Notes: generated from the sequence alone by a model not told the origin. Counted from the first letter of the stretch, positions 33,929 through 43,281 are shown. The stretch is DNA of 64,000 nt from Novosphingobium sp. SG751A (GCF_013149295.1 NZ_JABGCB010000012.1:144748-208747); one strand, 5' to 3'. Numbers and translations are program-made.

Positions 33929-34572
33929 CATTCCCCTTCTTCTTGCCGCCCCAACACCCTCTTCCTCACCGCCACCGCATAAATCACCAGCGCGGTCAGC
34001 GCGAAAAGGAACCACTGCACCGCATAGGACAGATGGTTATTGGGCAAATCACGCGGATCGGGCTTCGCATTCTCCGCCAGCCCCGCCAGCGCCGGATCGG
34101 CCACGACATGATGCGCAAATTCCCCGCCCGGCACGACCAGCCCCCGCACCCGCCCGCCGCTCCACGCCACAGGCGCGGGCTTATTGCTCCACCCCAGCAC
34201 GACATCGGACAGCACGCCCTTGGGCGCCTCGGTGGGACGGAAACCCTGCGTATCGACCGGCGCGGTCAGGCATCGCGCGATATGCGCCCAGCCCGCCTGC
34301 CCTGCCGCATTGCGCCCGGACTGCGCCGAGATCTGCAACACCTGCTGGCACCAGAACTCAGTCCGATGGAAATCGCGCGCATCCGAACTCTTATACCGCC
34401 ACACCTCGCCGATGGAGACCGGGCTGCGGTCTCCCTGCGCGGCGGTGAAGCGGGCAATCTTGGCCTCTTTCTGCGCCAGACGGTCCAGCTGCCACAGGCC
34501 AAGGTGGACCATATAACCCGCCGCCGCCAGCACCAGCAGCGTGGGGATCACAGGCAATCTGCGCCAGGTCAT
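33928..34572 (-). CDS. SURF1-family cytochrome oxidase assembly protein
   Basis: A 214-residue SURF1 protein helping heme a insertion into CtaD. It has two membrane helices, one at the N-terminus (about 8-25, ending LGLWQLDRLAQK) and one at the C-terminus (LSYAVQWFLFALTALVIYAVAV). The periplasmic domain between them contains DTQGFRP and NNHLSYAVQW, both typical. It overlaps the DUF983 gene by 4 bp at the end of the oxidase cluster. Confidence 0.92.
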   Translation of the reverse strand: MTWRRLPVIPTLLVLAAAGYMVHLGLWQLDRLAQKEAKIARFTAAQGDRSPVSIGEVWRYKSSDARDFHRTEFWCQQVLQISAQSGRNAAGQAGWAHIARCLTAPVDTQGFRPTEAPKGVLSDVVLGWSNKPAPVAWSGGRVRGLVVPGGEFAHHVVADPALAGLAENAKPDPRDLPNNHLSYAVQWFLFALTALVIYAVAVRKRVLGRQEEGE

Positions 34573-34991
34573 TGCGAATCGACATCCTTTGCGCCTGCTT
34601 CACTCGCCCGCCGCTGATACTCCGCCGTCAGCAAAGCCGCCTTGGACACGCGCAGCCCATAGAGCGTGGGCAAAACCACCAATGGCACCAACACCGCGAC
34701 ATAGACCCACACCGGCGGATCGACATCCAGCGCCAGCCACGCCGCCACCCCCGCCGCCAGCGCACCGACCCCAAAGGTCAGGAAAGCCGCAGGTCCATCG
34801 CCCACATTGAACGAACCAAAATCCAGCCCGCATTTTTCACAACGCGGCGCAAAATGGGCGATTCCCGCAAACAATCCCTTGGCCCCGCAACGCGGGCACA
34901 AACCGAACAGGGCAGCCGAGACGATCCCCGGCTGCCCGATTGCTGTTGAATGCCCGGATGGTGAATGCGGCGTCTGATCAGTCAACCGCAA
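34569..34991 (-). CDS. DUF983 membrane protein, oxidase-cluster associated
   Basis: A 140-residue protein with a CPRCGAKGLFAG...CEKCGLDFG double-CxxC zinc-ribbon-like segment (32-60), then two transmembrane helices (70-90 and 95-115). DUF983 proteins are regularly encoded between subunit III and SURF1 in alphaproteobacteria. Their exact role is unknown; oxidase assembly is inferred. It overlaps the subunit III gene by 14 bp and SURF1 by 4 bp. Confidence 0.9.
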   Translation of the reverse strand: MRLTDQTPHSPSGHSTAIGQPGIVSAALFGLCPRCGAKGLFAGIAHFAPRCEKCGLDFGSFNVGDGPAAFLTFGVGALAAGVAAWLALDVDPPVWVYVAVLVPLVVLPTLYGLRVSKAALLTAEYQRRASEAGAKDVDSQ

Positions 34992-35808
34992 AGCCCCAGT
35001 TGCCCCAGATGTAGATGCACACGAACAGGAACAGCCACACCACGTCGACGAAGTGCCAATACCAAGCGGCGGCCTCGAAGCCGAAATGCTGGCGCGGGGT
35101 GAAATCGCCGCGATAGGTGCGGGCCAGACAGACCGCGAGGAAGATCGTGCCCACGATCACGTGGAAGCCGTGAAAGCCCGTAGCCATGTAGAAGGCCGAG
35201 CCATAGGTGTTCTTGCCGAAGGCGAAGGGCGCATGGGCATATTCAAACGCCTGAAGGCTGCTGAACAGGATGCCCAGAATGATGGTCAGCCACAGCCCCT
35301 TCTTCAGGCCGCTGCGGTCGCCGTGGATCAGGCTGTGATGCGCCCATGTGACGGTCGTGCCCGAAAGCAGCAGGATCATCGTATTGAGCAGCGGCAGGTC
35401 GAAAGCGTCGAGGACGGCTTCCAATTCCTTGGGCGGCCATTGCCCGCCCACCACCTTGGAAATGGTCGAGGGAAAGAGCGAGAAATCGAAAAAGGCCCAG
35501 AACCAGCCGACAAAGAACATGACTTCCGAGGCGATGAACAGGATCATGCCATAGCGCTGATGCAGTTGCACCACCGGTGTATGGTCGCCCGCATGGGCCT
35601 CGTTCACGATCTTGTTGAACCAGGTGAACATGGCCGCCAGCAACAGCGCCAGCCCCGCCCAGGGCACGATATGGCCCAGCGCCCCGAACGTGTCGGGGTG
35701 CATCATGAACACCATGCCTGTGGTAAAGGTGAAAGCCCCGATCGTGGTGGTCAAAGGCACCAGATCAGGCGGCAGGATATGGTAGTCATGTGTCTTGCCA
35801 GAGGCCAT
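34978..35808 (-). CDS. ctaE: Cytochrome c oxidase subunit III
   Basis: A 276-residue subunit III of the aa3-type oxidase, with seven helices. Signature stretches are SEVMFFVGWFWAFF, TWAHHSLIHGDR, FAFGKNTYGSAFYMATGFHGFHV and WHFVDVVWLFLF. The ATG at 35808 (MASGKTHDYH) is preferred, with AAAGGG about 10 bases upstream; an ATG at 35817 lies too close to that site. The 154-bp gap to ctaG holds no gene. Confidence 0.95.
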   Translation of the reverse strand: MASGKTHDYHILPPDLVPLTTTIGAFTFTTGMVFMMHPDTFGALGHIVPWAGLALLLAAMFTWFNKIVNEAHAGDHTPVVQLHQRYGMILFIASEVMFFVGWFWAFFDFSLFPSTISKVVGGQWPPKELEAVLDAFDLPLLNTMILLLSGTTVTWAHHSLIHGDRSGLKKGLWLTIILGILFSSLQAFEYAHAPFAFGKNTYGSAFYMATGFHGFHVIVGTIFLAVCLARTYRGDFTPRQHFGFEAAAWYWHFVDVVWLFLFVCIYIWGNWGFAVD

Positions 35809-35962
35809 CGCATTCATCCCCTTTTTGCCATGGGTGCGGGCCTGTTGCGGCCTCTGTCCCCCGGGCATTGTTGTGTTTGAACCTATCTTTCCTACGCCGC
35901 CCGGTCCAGCATGATTTGCAGGCCCCAAAGCGCGAATTCACTGCTCCTTCCGCCCGCCGGAC

Positions 35963-36526
35963 TTATGCGCCGGGCACGCGGTGGAATGTGTAACTCAACG
36001 TGATCTGCTCCAGACCTTTGAGGTCCTTGTCCTCAAGGATCTTGGGATCGACGTAATAGCTGACCGGCATGACCACGCTTTGGCCCGGTTGCAGCACCTG
36101 CTGGGTAAAGCAGAAACAGGCCACCTTGGTGAAATAGCGCGCAGCCTCATCGGGCGAGACGTTGAAGCTGGCCGCCCCGGTGATCGGCTTGTCCGAAGTA
36201 TTATGCGCCTCGAAAATCGCCAGCGTGCGCGCGCCGATGGCCACGGTCTGCGTGGTCTGGCGCGGGCGGAAATGCCATGGCATGCCCGGATCGACATTGG
36301 CGTCGAAGCGCACCGACATCATACGCCCGGCCGCGATCTTCACCCCCGCCGCCTGCGCCTCGCTGGCCCGCTGGGGCGTGCCGCCAAAGCCGGTCGCCTG
36401 ACAGAATATCCGATAGAGCGGCACCGAGGCATAGCCGAGCCCAGCCATCCCCAGCGCCACGCCCGCCGCGATCATCGCCACGCGGCGGTTGCGATTTTGC
36501 GGCGCGGGCGGGGTCAGGCTGGCCAC
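35963..36526 (-). CDS. ctaG: Cytochrome c oxidase assembly protein CtaG (Cox11)
   Basis: A 187-residue Cox11 protein that delivers copper to the CuB site. It has one N-terminal helix (18-34), a Cys in YRIFCQATGFGG, and the copper-binding CFCF motif in VACFCFTQQ. The periplasmic domain ends YTFHRVPGA. The start codon is GTG at 36526, 3 bp after the stop of the small membrane protein upstream, so initiation is likely coupled. Confidence 0.93.
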   Translation of the reverse strand: MASLTPPAPQNRNRRVAMIAAGVALGMAGLGYASVPLYRIFCQATGFGGTPQRASEAQAAGVKIAAGRMMSVRFDANVDPGMPWHFRPRQTTQTVAIGARTLAIFEAHNTSDKPITGAASFNVSPDEAARYFTKVACFCFTQQVLQPGQSVVMPVSYYVDPKILEDKDLKGLEQITLSYTFHRVPGA

Positions 36527-36529
36527 GGA

Positions 36530-36673
36530 TCAATGCCCCATCTTGGCAATGGTGATGGCAAAGAACAGCACCACCAAACCCAGCAGCACCAGACCCAGCG
36601 CCTTGTTGCGCCCGGCGATGATGCGCTTGCGCTCCTCCATCTTGCTTGCGTCCATGTCGATCGGTTCGCTCAC
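36530..36673 (-). CDS. 47-residue single-helix membrane protein (CoxF-like)
   Basis: A short gene between ctaB and ctaG: a GTG start overlapping the ctaB stop by 4 bp (GTGA), and a stop 3 bp before the ctaG start. The product has a charged N-terminus (MSEPIDMDASKMEERKRI), then one helix (LGLVLLGLVVLFFAITI), and ends AKMGH. Small single-helix proteins in this slot are usual in alphaproteobacterial oxidase clusters. A role in oxidase assembly is inferred from position only. It is below common gene-calling length limits. Confidence 0.72.
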   Translation of the reverse strand: MSEPIDMDASKMEERKRIIAGRNKALGLVLLGLVVLFFAITIAKMGH

Positions 36674-37611
36674 AGATATCCTCCGATGATCGGCACCCAG
36701 CGATCCGCCACCAGCGCGGCGAACAGGGCGAAAAGATAAAGCACCGAGAAAGCGAAAAGCTGCTTTTCCGGCTTCATGGTGTCGTCGTCATCGCGCCGGT
36801 TGCGAAAACCAACCCGGATCGCCAGCAACAGGAACAGCGTGGACAGCACGCCCGCCGACACGCCGTAAATCCACCCCGGCCCGCCATCCGCCTTGGGCAG
36901 GAACAGCGGCAGCAGCGTAAGCGGCAACAGCAGCACCGAATAGGCGAAGATCTGGCGACGGGTGGATTTTTCCCCCGCCACCACCGGCATCATCGGAATG
37001 CCCACCTTGGCGTAATCGGTCTTCACAAACAGCGCCAGCGCCCAGAAATGGGGCGGCGTCCACATGAAGATGATGAGGAACAGCAGCACCGGCATCCATG
37101 TGATATGGCCGGTGACCGCGACCCAGCCGATCATCGGCGGAAAGGCCCCCGCCCCGCCGCCGATCACGATGTTCTGCGGTGTGCGCGGTTTCAGCCAGAC
37201 CGTATAGACCAGCGCGTAATAGACAATCGAACCGGCAAGGATCAGCGCGCAGAGCCATCCCGCCGCCAGCCCCATGGTCAGCACCGAAAGGCCAGCCAGC
37301 GCCATGCCGAAATCGCGCGCCGATTCGCGCTCCATCCGCCCGGCGGGCAAGGGCCGCTTGGCGGTGCGCTTCATCCCCGCGTCAATGTCGGCTTCCCACC
37401 ACTGGTTAAGCGCGGCGGCCCCGCCGGCGCCCACCGCGATGCACAAAATCGTGGCAAATCCGATCACCGGATTGATATGCCCCGGCGCCGCCAGCAGTCC
37501 GCAAAGGCCGGTAAAAATCACCAGCGTCATCACGCGCGGCTTGGTCAGGGCGAAGAAATCGCGCCAGTCGGCAGGCTGACGGGCGGCAGCGGCTTGTTCG
37601 GGGGTGCTCAT
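36670..37611 (-). CDS. ctaB: Protoheme IX farnesyltransferase (heme o synthase)
   Basis: A 313-residue UbiA-type enzyme that adds a farnesyl group to heme b to make heme o. It has the motifs LTKPRVMTLVIFTG, NQWWEADIDAGMKRTAKRPLP (N-x-W-x-E-x-x-D variant) and YTVWLKPRTPQNIVIGG, with nine helices. The start at 37611 has AAGGGGG 7 bases upstream and gives the usual short N-terminus; starts at 37617 and 37665 are also possible, the latter with AAGGGA. Confidence 0.93.
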   Translation of the reverse strand: MSTPEQAAAARQPADWRDFFALTKPRVMTLVIFTGLCGLLAAPGHINPVIGFATILCIAVGAGGAAALNQWWEADIDAGMKRTAKRPLPAGRMERESARDFGMALAGLSVLTMGLAAGWLCALILAGSIVYYALVYTVWLKPRTPQNIVIGGGAGAFPPMIGWVAVTGHITWMPVLLFLIIFMWTPPHFWALALFVKTDYAKVGIPMMPVVAGEKSTRRQIFAYSVLLLPLTLLPLFLPKADGGPGWIYGVSAGVLSTLFLLLAIRVGFRNRRDDDDTMKPEKQLFAFSVLYLFALFAALVADRWVPIIGGYL

Positions 37612-37737
37612 GGGCATTCCCCCTTGCGCCATTGCGCCGCGATGTAAAGGGAGCACGAGCGACATGGCTGTCCCTTCGAGTGACAGATGCGGCCGGATTG
37701 CAGGCGCCCGAACAGGGTTCGGGCGCCTCAACCATTC

Positions 37738-39429
37738 TTAATGGTGATCTTCGTCCTTGATCACCGGCACGGTTTCGAACTGGTGAAACGGCGGCGGGCT
37801 GGATAGCGTCCATTCCAGCGTCGTGGCGCCCTCGCCCCAGTAATTGCCTTCGGCCTTTTTGCCCATGGTGAAGGCATAGATGATGTTGATCAGCCAGATG
37901 CCGATCGACACCGCCATCACCATATAGCCGATCGTGGCAATATGGTTCCAATAGGCATAGGCGGGCGTAAAGTCAGGGTAACGGCGCGGCATGCCCTGCA
38001 TCCCGAGGAAATGCATCGGGAAAAAGATCATGTTCACCCCGACAAAGAACACCGCGAAATGCAGATAGGACAGCAATTCCGAGTGCCAACGCCCGCTCAT
38101 CTTGGGGAACCAGTAATAGAAACCGGCAAACAGCGAGGTCACCGCGCCCAGCGAGAGCACATAGTGGAAGTGACCCACCACGTAATAGGTGTCCTGAAGA
38201 TTGTCGTCCAAACCGCCATTGGCCAGTTCGACACCCGTGACGCCGCCAACGGTGAACAGGAAGATGAAGCCGATGGCCCAGACCATGGGCGAGGCAAAGC
38301 GGATCGAACCGCCCCACATCGTCGCGATCCACGAGAAGATCTTGATTCCGGTGGGCACAGCGATCACCATCGTGGCGGTGGTGAAATACATCTTCACGTC
38401 TTCGGACAGGCCGGTGGTGTACATGTGGTGCGCCCACACGACAAAGCCCACCACGCCGATCGCCACCATAGCATAGGCCATGCCCAGATAGCCGAACACC
38501 GGCTTGCGGCTGAAGGTGCTGACGATCTGGCTGATGATGCCGAAACCGGGCAGGATCATGATGTAGACTTCGGGATGGCCGAAGAACCAGAACAGATGCT
38601 GGAACAGCACCGGATCGCCGCCGCCCGCCGCATCAAAGAAGGTGGTGTGGAAATTGCGGTCGGTCAGCAGCATCGTGATGGCAGCCGCCAGCACCGGCAG
38701 CGCCAGCAGCAGCAGGAACGCGGTGACCAGCACCGACCACACGAACAGCGGCATCTTGTGCAGAGTCATGCCAGGCGCGCGCATGTTGAAGATGGTGGTG
38801 ATGAAATTGATCGCCCCCATGATCGAGCCCGCACCGGCAAGGTGCAGCGAGAAGATCGCGAAATCGACCGCCGGCCCCTGCGAACCCGAAGTCGAGAGCG
38901 GCGCATAGGCCGTCCAGCCGATCCCCGCGCCTTGACCCGTGCCGCCCGGCACAAAGGCCGAGCAGAGCAGCGAGCAGAAACCCGCCACCGTCAGCCAGAA
39001 CGAGATGTTGTTCATGCGCGGAAAGGCCATGTCGGGCGCGCCGATCATGATCGGCACGAACCAGTTGCCAAAGCCGCCGATGATCGCGGGCATGACCATG
39101 AAGAACACCATGATCAGGCCATGGGCCGTGATCAGCACGTTCCACAGGTGCAATTGCTGGTCAAAGCTGGGGTTTTTCGTACCCAGCAGATCGGCAAAGA
39201 ACCCCAGATACTGAATACCCGGCTGCGCCAGTTCAGCGCGCATGATACCGGAAATCGCGCCGCCGATGATCCCCGCCGTGATGGCGAAGATCAGATAGAG
39301 CGTGCCGATATCCTTGTGGTTGGTCGACATGAACCAGCGGGCGAAAAAGCCCGGCTTGTGATCATGATCGTGGTGGTCATGCACATGCCCATCGGAATGG
39401 GCGTGAAATTCGTCTGCGATGGTAGCCAT
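37738..39429 (-). CDS. ctaD: Cytochrome c oxidase subunit I
   Basis: The 563-residue catalytic subunit with heme a and the heme a3-CuB centre. Visible are the CuB ligands in WFFGHPEVYIMILPGFG (His plus the cross-linked Tyr), the HH pair in VWAHHMYTTG, and VGHFHYVLSLG with the heme ligands. Residues 10-26 form a His/Asp-rich N-terminal tail (AHSDGHVHDHHDHDHK), unusual for the core subunit and perhaps metal-binding. It follows ctaC by 25 bp. Confidence 0.96.
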   Translation of the reverse strand: MATIADEFHAHSDGHVHDHHDHDHKPGFFARWFMSTNHKDIGTLYLIFAITAGIIGGAISGIMRAELAQPGIQYLGFFADLLGTKNPSFDQQLHLWNVLITAHGLIMVFFMVMPAIIGGFGNWFVPIMIGAPDMAFPRMNNISFWLTVAGFCSLLCSAFVPGGTGQGAGIGWTAYAPLSTSGSQGPAVDFAIFSLHLAGAGSIMGAINFITTIFNMRAPGMTLHKMPLFVWSVLVTAFLLLLALPVLAAAITMLLTDRNFHTTFFDAAGGGDPVLFQHLFWFFGHPEVYIMILPGFGIISQIVSTFSRKPVFGYLGMAYAMVAIGVVGFVVWAHHMYTTGLSEDVKMYFTTATMVIAVPTGIKIFSWIATMWGGSIRFASPMVWAIGFIFLFTVGGVTGVELANGGLDDNLQDTYYVVGHFHYVLSLGAVTSLFAGFYYWFPKMSGRWHSELLSYLHFAVFFVGVNMIFFPMHFLGMQGMPRRYPDFTPAYAYWNHIATIGYMVMAVSIGIWLINIIYAFTMGKKAEGNYWGEGATTLEWTLSSPPPFHQFETVPVIKDEDHH

Positions 39430-39454
39430 TGTTCTTCAAACCCTCGCGTAAAAG

Positions 39455-40444
39455 TTATTCGCCGGACGAGGCAGCGGCAGCCACCTCAGTCCCCGAAGCG
39501 GCCTCGGCGGCGGGAGCAGCGGCGGCAGGCGCCGCAGCAGGCTCGGGCGCACCGTCGATCTTGGCCCCCGCATGGGTCAGCACCCAGGCGTTATACTGAG
39601 GGCGCGGCAGCGCCTCGACCACGATCGGCATATAACCGTGGCGCGCGCCGCAAAGCTCGCTGCACTGGCCATAATAGACGCCCGGTTCCTTGACGAAGAG
39701 CACCTTCTCGTTGATCCGCCCCGGCACCGCGTCCAGCTTGAACCACAGCGAGGGTACCGCAAAGGAGTGGATCACATCCGCGCCCGTGGTCTGCAGGCGA
39801 ATCGGTTCACCCACCGGCACCACCATGCGGTTGTCGGCGGCCAACTGCGGCGGCTCGCCGCGCTTCACCGCTTCTTCGTGGCTCAGCATGTTGCTGGTCA
39901 CTTCGAACTCACCATTGTCGGGATAGGCATAGGTCCAGTACCACTGGTTGCCGATGGCCTTGATGGTCAGCGCTTCCTTGGGCGGGGTCTTGAACTGATG
40001 GGCCAGCAGCTTCATCGAGGGCACGAAGACCACCAGCAGGATCAGCACCGGAATGCCGGTCCAGATCACTTCGAGCAGCGTGTTGTGGCTGGTCTTGCTG
40101 GGCACCGGATTGGCGCGCGAATTATAGCGGATCATGACCCAGATCAGCAGGCCCAGCACAAAAGCCGTGGTCGCGATCAGCACGGTCATCACGATATTAT
40201 CGTGCATCCACAAGGCCTCAAGCCCGGTGGGGGAATATTGGGTTTGAAAGGTCAGCCCGCCGTCAACCGGCATGCCCTTGCCGGGCGTGGGCTTCATCGG
40301 GGTATAGCCGCCCGGCGCCACGGCCAGACGATCGGCGGCAGCATGAACCGCCCCCGCCGCAATCAGCGCCAGCCCCGGCAACGTATTCAAGGCAAGACGC
40401 AACGTTCGGCGCCCGAAGGCCCCGGATACTTCTCCCAAAATCAT
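39455..40444 (-). CDS. ctaC: Cytochrome c oxidase subunit II
   Basis: A 329-residue subunit II with a signal peptide (LALIAAGAVHAAA), two helices, and the periplasmic CuA domain. The CuA ligands are in YYGQCSELCGARHGYMP (Cys, Glu, Cys, His, Met). The C-terminal 40 residues are almost only Ala/Pro/Glu (EPAAAPAAAAPAAEAAS), a low-complexity tail beyond the normal end. It is first of the oxidase cluster. The 207-bp divergent region to pyrE should hold both promoters. Confidence 0.95.
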   Translation of the reverse strand: MILGEVSGAFGRRTLRLALNTLPGLALIAAGAVHAAADRLAVAPGGYTPMKPTPGKGMPVDGGLTFQTQYSPTGLEALWMHDNIVMTVLIATTAFVLGLLIWVMIRYNSRANPVPSKTSHNTLLEVIWTGIPVLILLVVFVPSMKLLAHQFKTPPKEALTIKAIGNQWYWTYAYPDNGEFEVTSNMLSHEEAVKRGEPPQLAADNRMVVPVGEPIRLQTTGADVIHSFAVPSLWFKLDAVPGRINEKVLFVKEPGVYYGQCSELCGARHGYMPIVVEALPRPQYNAWVLTHAGAKIDGAPEPAAAPAAAAPAAEAASGTEVAAAASSGE

Positions 40445-40651
40445 GGCCTACGTTCTTTCTTCTTCGCCGCTCGGAAGAAAAGCCCCCTCCTCGTCCGGCG
40501 TCCCACAGGCATGGGGACTTTTGTCCCTTAGGAACAGGGTGTACCAGCGCTTGCCCCAGCCCACAAGCGCCTCTAGGGGTAATTTTGAAGCAGGGCGCGC
40601 GCCGCTCCTGCGGGAATCGCACAAGTTTTTTGGACGAAGGCAAGACAAAGC

Positions 40652-41236
40652 ATGACCGAAGAAGAGGTGCTGGCCGAATTCCGCGCCAGCCATGCCCTGC
40701 TCGAAGGGCATTTCCTGCTCTCCTCTGGCCGCCACAGCGCGCATTATCTGCAATGCGCCCGCGTGCTGATGAACCCGGAACGGGCAAGCCGTCTGGCGAT
40801 TGGCATTGCCCAGAAACTGCCGCGCGATCTGCGCAAAGAAATCCAGAAGGTCATCAGCCCGGCGATGGGCGGATTGATCATCGGCCATGAAGTGGGCCGC
40901 GCTCTTGGCGTGGACGCGATGTTTGTCGAACGGCCCACCGGCACGTTCGAGCTGCGCCGCGGCTTTTCCATCGAACCGGGCGACAAGGTGCTGATGGTCG
41001 AGGACGTGGTGACCACGGGCCTGTCGAGCCGAGAGGCGATCAAGGCCATCGAGGATGCGGGCGGCAAGGTGATCGCGGCGGCGGCCCTGATCGACCGCAG
41101 CGCGGGCAAGGTGGATCTGGGCGTGCCCTTCTATCCGCTGATCGCGCTCAATTTTCCCACCTATGCGCCTGAAGAAGTGCCCGCCGCTCTGGCCGCCACG
41201 CCTGCGGTCAAGCCCGGCAGCCGGGCCAAGCCGTAA
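40652..41236 (+). CDS. pyrE: Orotate phosphoribosyltransferase
   Basis: A 194-residue PyrE, joining orotate and PRPP to orotidine monophosphate. The PRPP loop is MVEDVVTTGLSSREAI; the early FLLSSGRHSAHYLQCA is typical. The ATG at 40652 is followed by a normal-length protein. Its stop overlaps the pdxJ start by one base (TAATG), so it leads a pyrE-pdxJ-acpS-lepB run. Confidence 0.95.
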   Translation: MTEEEVLAEFRASHALLEGHFLLSSGRHSAHYLQCARVLMNPERASRLAIGIAQKLPRDLRKEIQKVISPAMGGLIIGHEVGRALGVDAMFVERPTGTFELRRGFSIEPGDKVLMVEDVVTTGLSSREAIKAIEDAGGKVIAAAALIDRSAGKVDLGVPFYPLIALNFPTYAPEEVPAALAATPAVKPGSRAKP

Positions 41237-41979
41237 TGAACGCGCTGTTCCCCGCCCGTTTGCGCCTTGGCGTCAACATCGACCATGTGGCCACAATCCG
41301 CAACGCGCGGGGCGGCGCCCATCCTGATCCCGTGCGCGCGGCGCAGATCGTCGCGGCCGTGGGGGGCGATGGCATCACCGCCCATCTGCGCGAGGATCGC
41401 CGCCATATCCGCGACGAGGATCTGGCGCGCATTCAGGCTTCGACCTCTCTGCCGCTGAACCTGGAAATGGCCGCTACGGACGAGATGCTGGAAATCGCGC
41501 TGCGCCACAAACCGCACGCCGCCTGCATCGTGCCCGAGCGGCGCGAGGAGCGCACGACCGAAGGCGGGCTCGACGCGGCGGGGCAACACAATCGCCTCGC
41601 CCCTATCGTTCAGCGTTTGACCGATGCGGGCATCCGCGTCTCGCTCTTCATCGCGCCCGAAATGCGCCAGCTTGACGCCGCGATCCGCCTTGGCGCGCCG
41701 GTGGTGGAATTTCACACCGGCGAATATGCCCATGCCGAAGGCGAGCAGCGCGCGGTGGAACTGAAGCGCCTTGCCGACATGGCCGCCCTTGCCGCGCGCA
41801 ACGGCATCGAGCCCCATGCGGGCCACGGCCTGACCTATGACAATGTGCAACCCGTCGCCGCCATTCCCCAGATCGCCGAACTCAACATCGGCCATTATCT
41901 GATCGGCGAGGCGGTGTTCGTGGGCCTTGAAAACGCGGTGCGCCGGATGCGCGAGCTGATGGACGCCGCGCGGGGGTAA
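41236..41979 (+). CDS. pdxJ: Pyridoxine 5'-phosphate synthase
   Basis: A 247-residue PdxJ, closing the pyridoxine ring from amino-acetone phosphate and deoxyxylulose phosphate. It starts RLRLGVNIDHVATIRNARGG and has DGITAHLREDRRHI, GHGLTYDNV and ELNIGHYLIGEAVF, all conserved. pdxJ followed by acpS is a common proteobacterial order. Confidence 0.96.
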   Translation: MNALFPARLRLGVNIDHVATIRNARGGAHPDPVRAAQIVAAVGGDGITAHLREDRRHIRDEDLARIQASTSLPLNLEMAATDEMLEIALRHKPHAACIVPERREERTTEGGLDAAGQHNRLAPIVQRLTDAGIRVSLFIAPEMRQLDAAIRLGAPVVEFHTGEYAHAEGEQRAVELKRLADMAALAARNGIEPHAGHGLTYDNVQPVAAIPQIAELNIGHYLIGEAVFVGLENAVRRMRELMDAARG

Positions 41980-41986
41980 AAACACG

Positions 41987-42388
41987 ATGATCCTCGGCCT
42001 TGGCACAGATCTGGTGAATATCGACCGCATCGAGGCGGCGCTGGAACGGCATGAGGCACGCTTTCTGGCGCGCAGCTTTACGCCTGCCGAAATCGCTCTG
42101 GCCGATTCGCGCCCGGCGATGCGCGCGGCCACGCTGGCCAAGCGCTGGGCCGCCAAGGAAGCCTGCGCCAAGGCCCTTGGCACCGGGATCGGGCGCGGCT
42201 TTGGCCTTACCGACATCGAGGTCGTGCGCAATGATCTGGGCGCGCCCTCGATTGCGCTCTACGCCGGGGCGGCCGATCGTCTGGCCGCGATCACCCCGCC
42301 GGGCCATACATCCTGCCTCCACCTCTCGCTCACCGATGATTTGCCATGGGCATCCGCCACGGTCATCATCGAAACCCTGCCTCTTTGA
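41987..42388 (+). CDS. acpS: Holo-[acyl-carrier-protein] synthase
   Basis: A 133-residue AcpS, transferring phosphopantetheine from CoA to acyl carrier protein. It has IGLGTD-type start (ILGLGTDLVNIDRIEA, with the Mg ligand Asp8) and KRWAAKEACAKALGTG with the second metal ligand Glu. It lies 7 bp after pdxJ and 14 bp before lepB. Confidence 0.95.
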   Translation: MILGLGTDLVNIDRIEAALERHEARFLARSFTPAEIALADSRPAMRAATLAKRWAAKEACAKALGTGIGRGFGLTDIEVVRNDLGAPSIALYAGAADRLAAITPPGHTSCLHLSLTDDLPWASATVIIETLPL

Positions 42389-42402
42389 AAGACGATTCCC
42401 CA

Positions 42403-43281
42403 ATGTCCGCCTCCAGCGATACCAAGACCAATGACGCCGCCAAGCAGCCCATCGACTGGCTGGCCGAGGTGCGCGGGCTGGGCGGCATGTTGCTGGCGGT
42501 GCTGGCGTTTCACTCTTTCGTGGCCAAGCCTTTCTACATTCCCTCGGCCTCGATGCTGCCGGGATTGTGGGTGGGCGATCATCTGGTGGTGTCGAAATAT
42601 CCCTTCGGCTGGAACTGGGCCTCGCCCAGCTTTCACGTCCTGCCGCGCGGCAACTGGCGCGTATGGCCCGGCACGCCCGATTACGGCGATGTGGTGATCG
42701 TGGTCCCGCGCGACCGGCCCGGCGACGATTATATCAAGCGTGTGGTGGCGCGACCGGGCGACCGCATCGCGCTGCGCCACGGCCAGATCATCCTCAATGG
42801 TCGCCCGGTGCCCCAGGCGGTCGAGCCGCCCGCCGAAATTCCGCTCGACGCGATCCGGGGCGATGAAGACCCCTACCCCTGCGAAGGCCCCGGCTTCATC
42901 GGCCTGAAGGAACGCAAGCCCTCCGGCCAGGAAGTATGCTCGATCCCCGCATGGCGCGAAACCTTGCCCAATGGCGCAACCTATACGATCCTCGATCATA
43001 TGGAGCAGCCCTTTGACGACATGGCCGAAATCCGCGTGCCCGAGGGCCACGTCTTTGTGATGGGCGACAATCGCGACCATTCGGCCGACAGCCGCGTGCC
43101 GCTCGAAGAACGCGGGCTTGGCGGGCCGGTGCCTTTGTCGGATGTGGGCGGGCGCGCCGAATTTATCACCCATTCGTTTAACGGCACGGCGGGCTGGAAC
43201 CCGCTGAGCTGGTTCACCGGCCTGCGTTCGGGCCGCGCGGGCACGTCGCTGCGCCCGCCGCTGGCGGCCAAGCCCAAATAA
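42403..43281 (+). CDS. lepB: Signal peptidase I
   Basis: A 292-residue leader peptidase that removes Sec signal peptides at the outer face of the inner membrane. One helix (28-45) leads into FYIPSASMLPGLWVGDHLVVSK with the catalytic Ser; the general base Lys is in GDDYIKRVVARPGD, and the late GDNRDHSADSR box is present. The ATG at 42403 is used; an upstream in-frame ATG lies inside acpS. A roughly 30-residue insertion between the catalytic Lys and the GDNRDHS box contains two cysteines (YPCEGPG, QEVCSIP), perhaps a disulfide. Confidence 0.94.
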   Translation: MSASSDTKTNDAAKQPIDWLAEVRGLGGMLLAVLAFHSFVAKPFYIPSASMLPGLWVGDHLVVSKYPFGWNWASPSFHVLPRGNWRVWPGTPDYGDVVIVVPRDRPGDDYIKRVVARPGDRIALRHGQIILNGRPVPQAVEPPAEIPLDAIRGDEDPYPCEGPGFIGLKERKPSGQEVCSIPAWRETLPNGATYTILDHMEQPFDDMAEIRVPEGHVFVMGDNRDHSADSRVPLEERGLGGPVPLSDVGGRAEFITHSFNGTAGWNPLSWFTGLRSGRAGTSLRPPLAAKPK

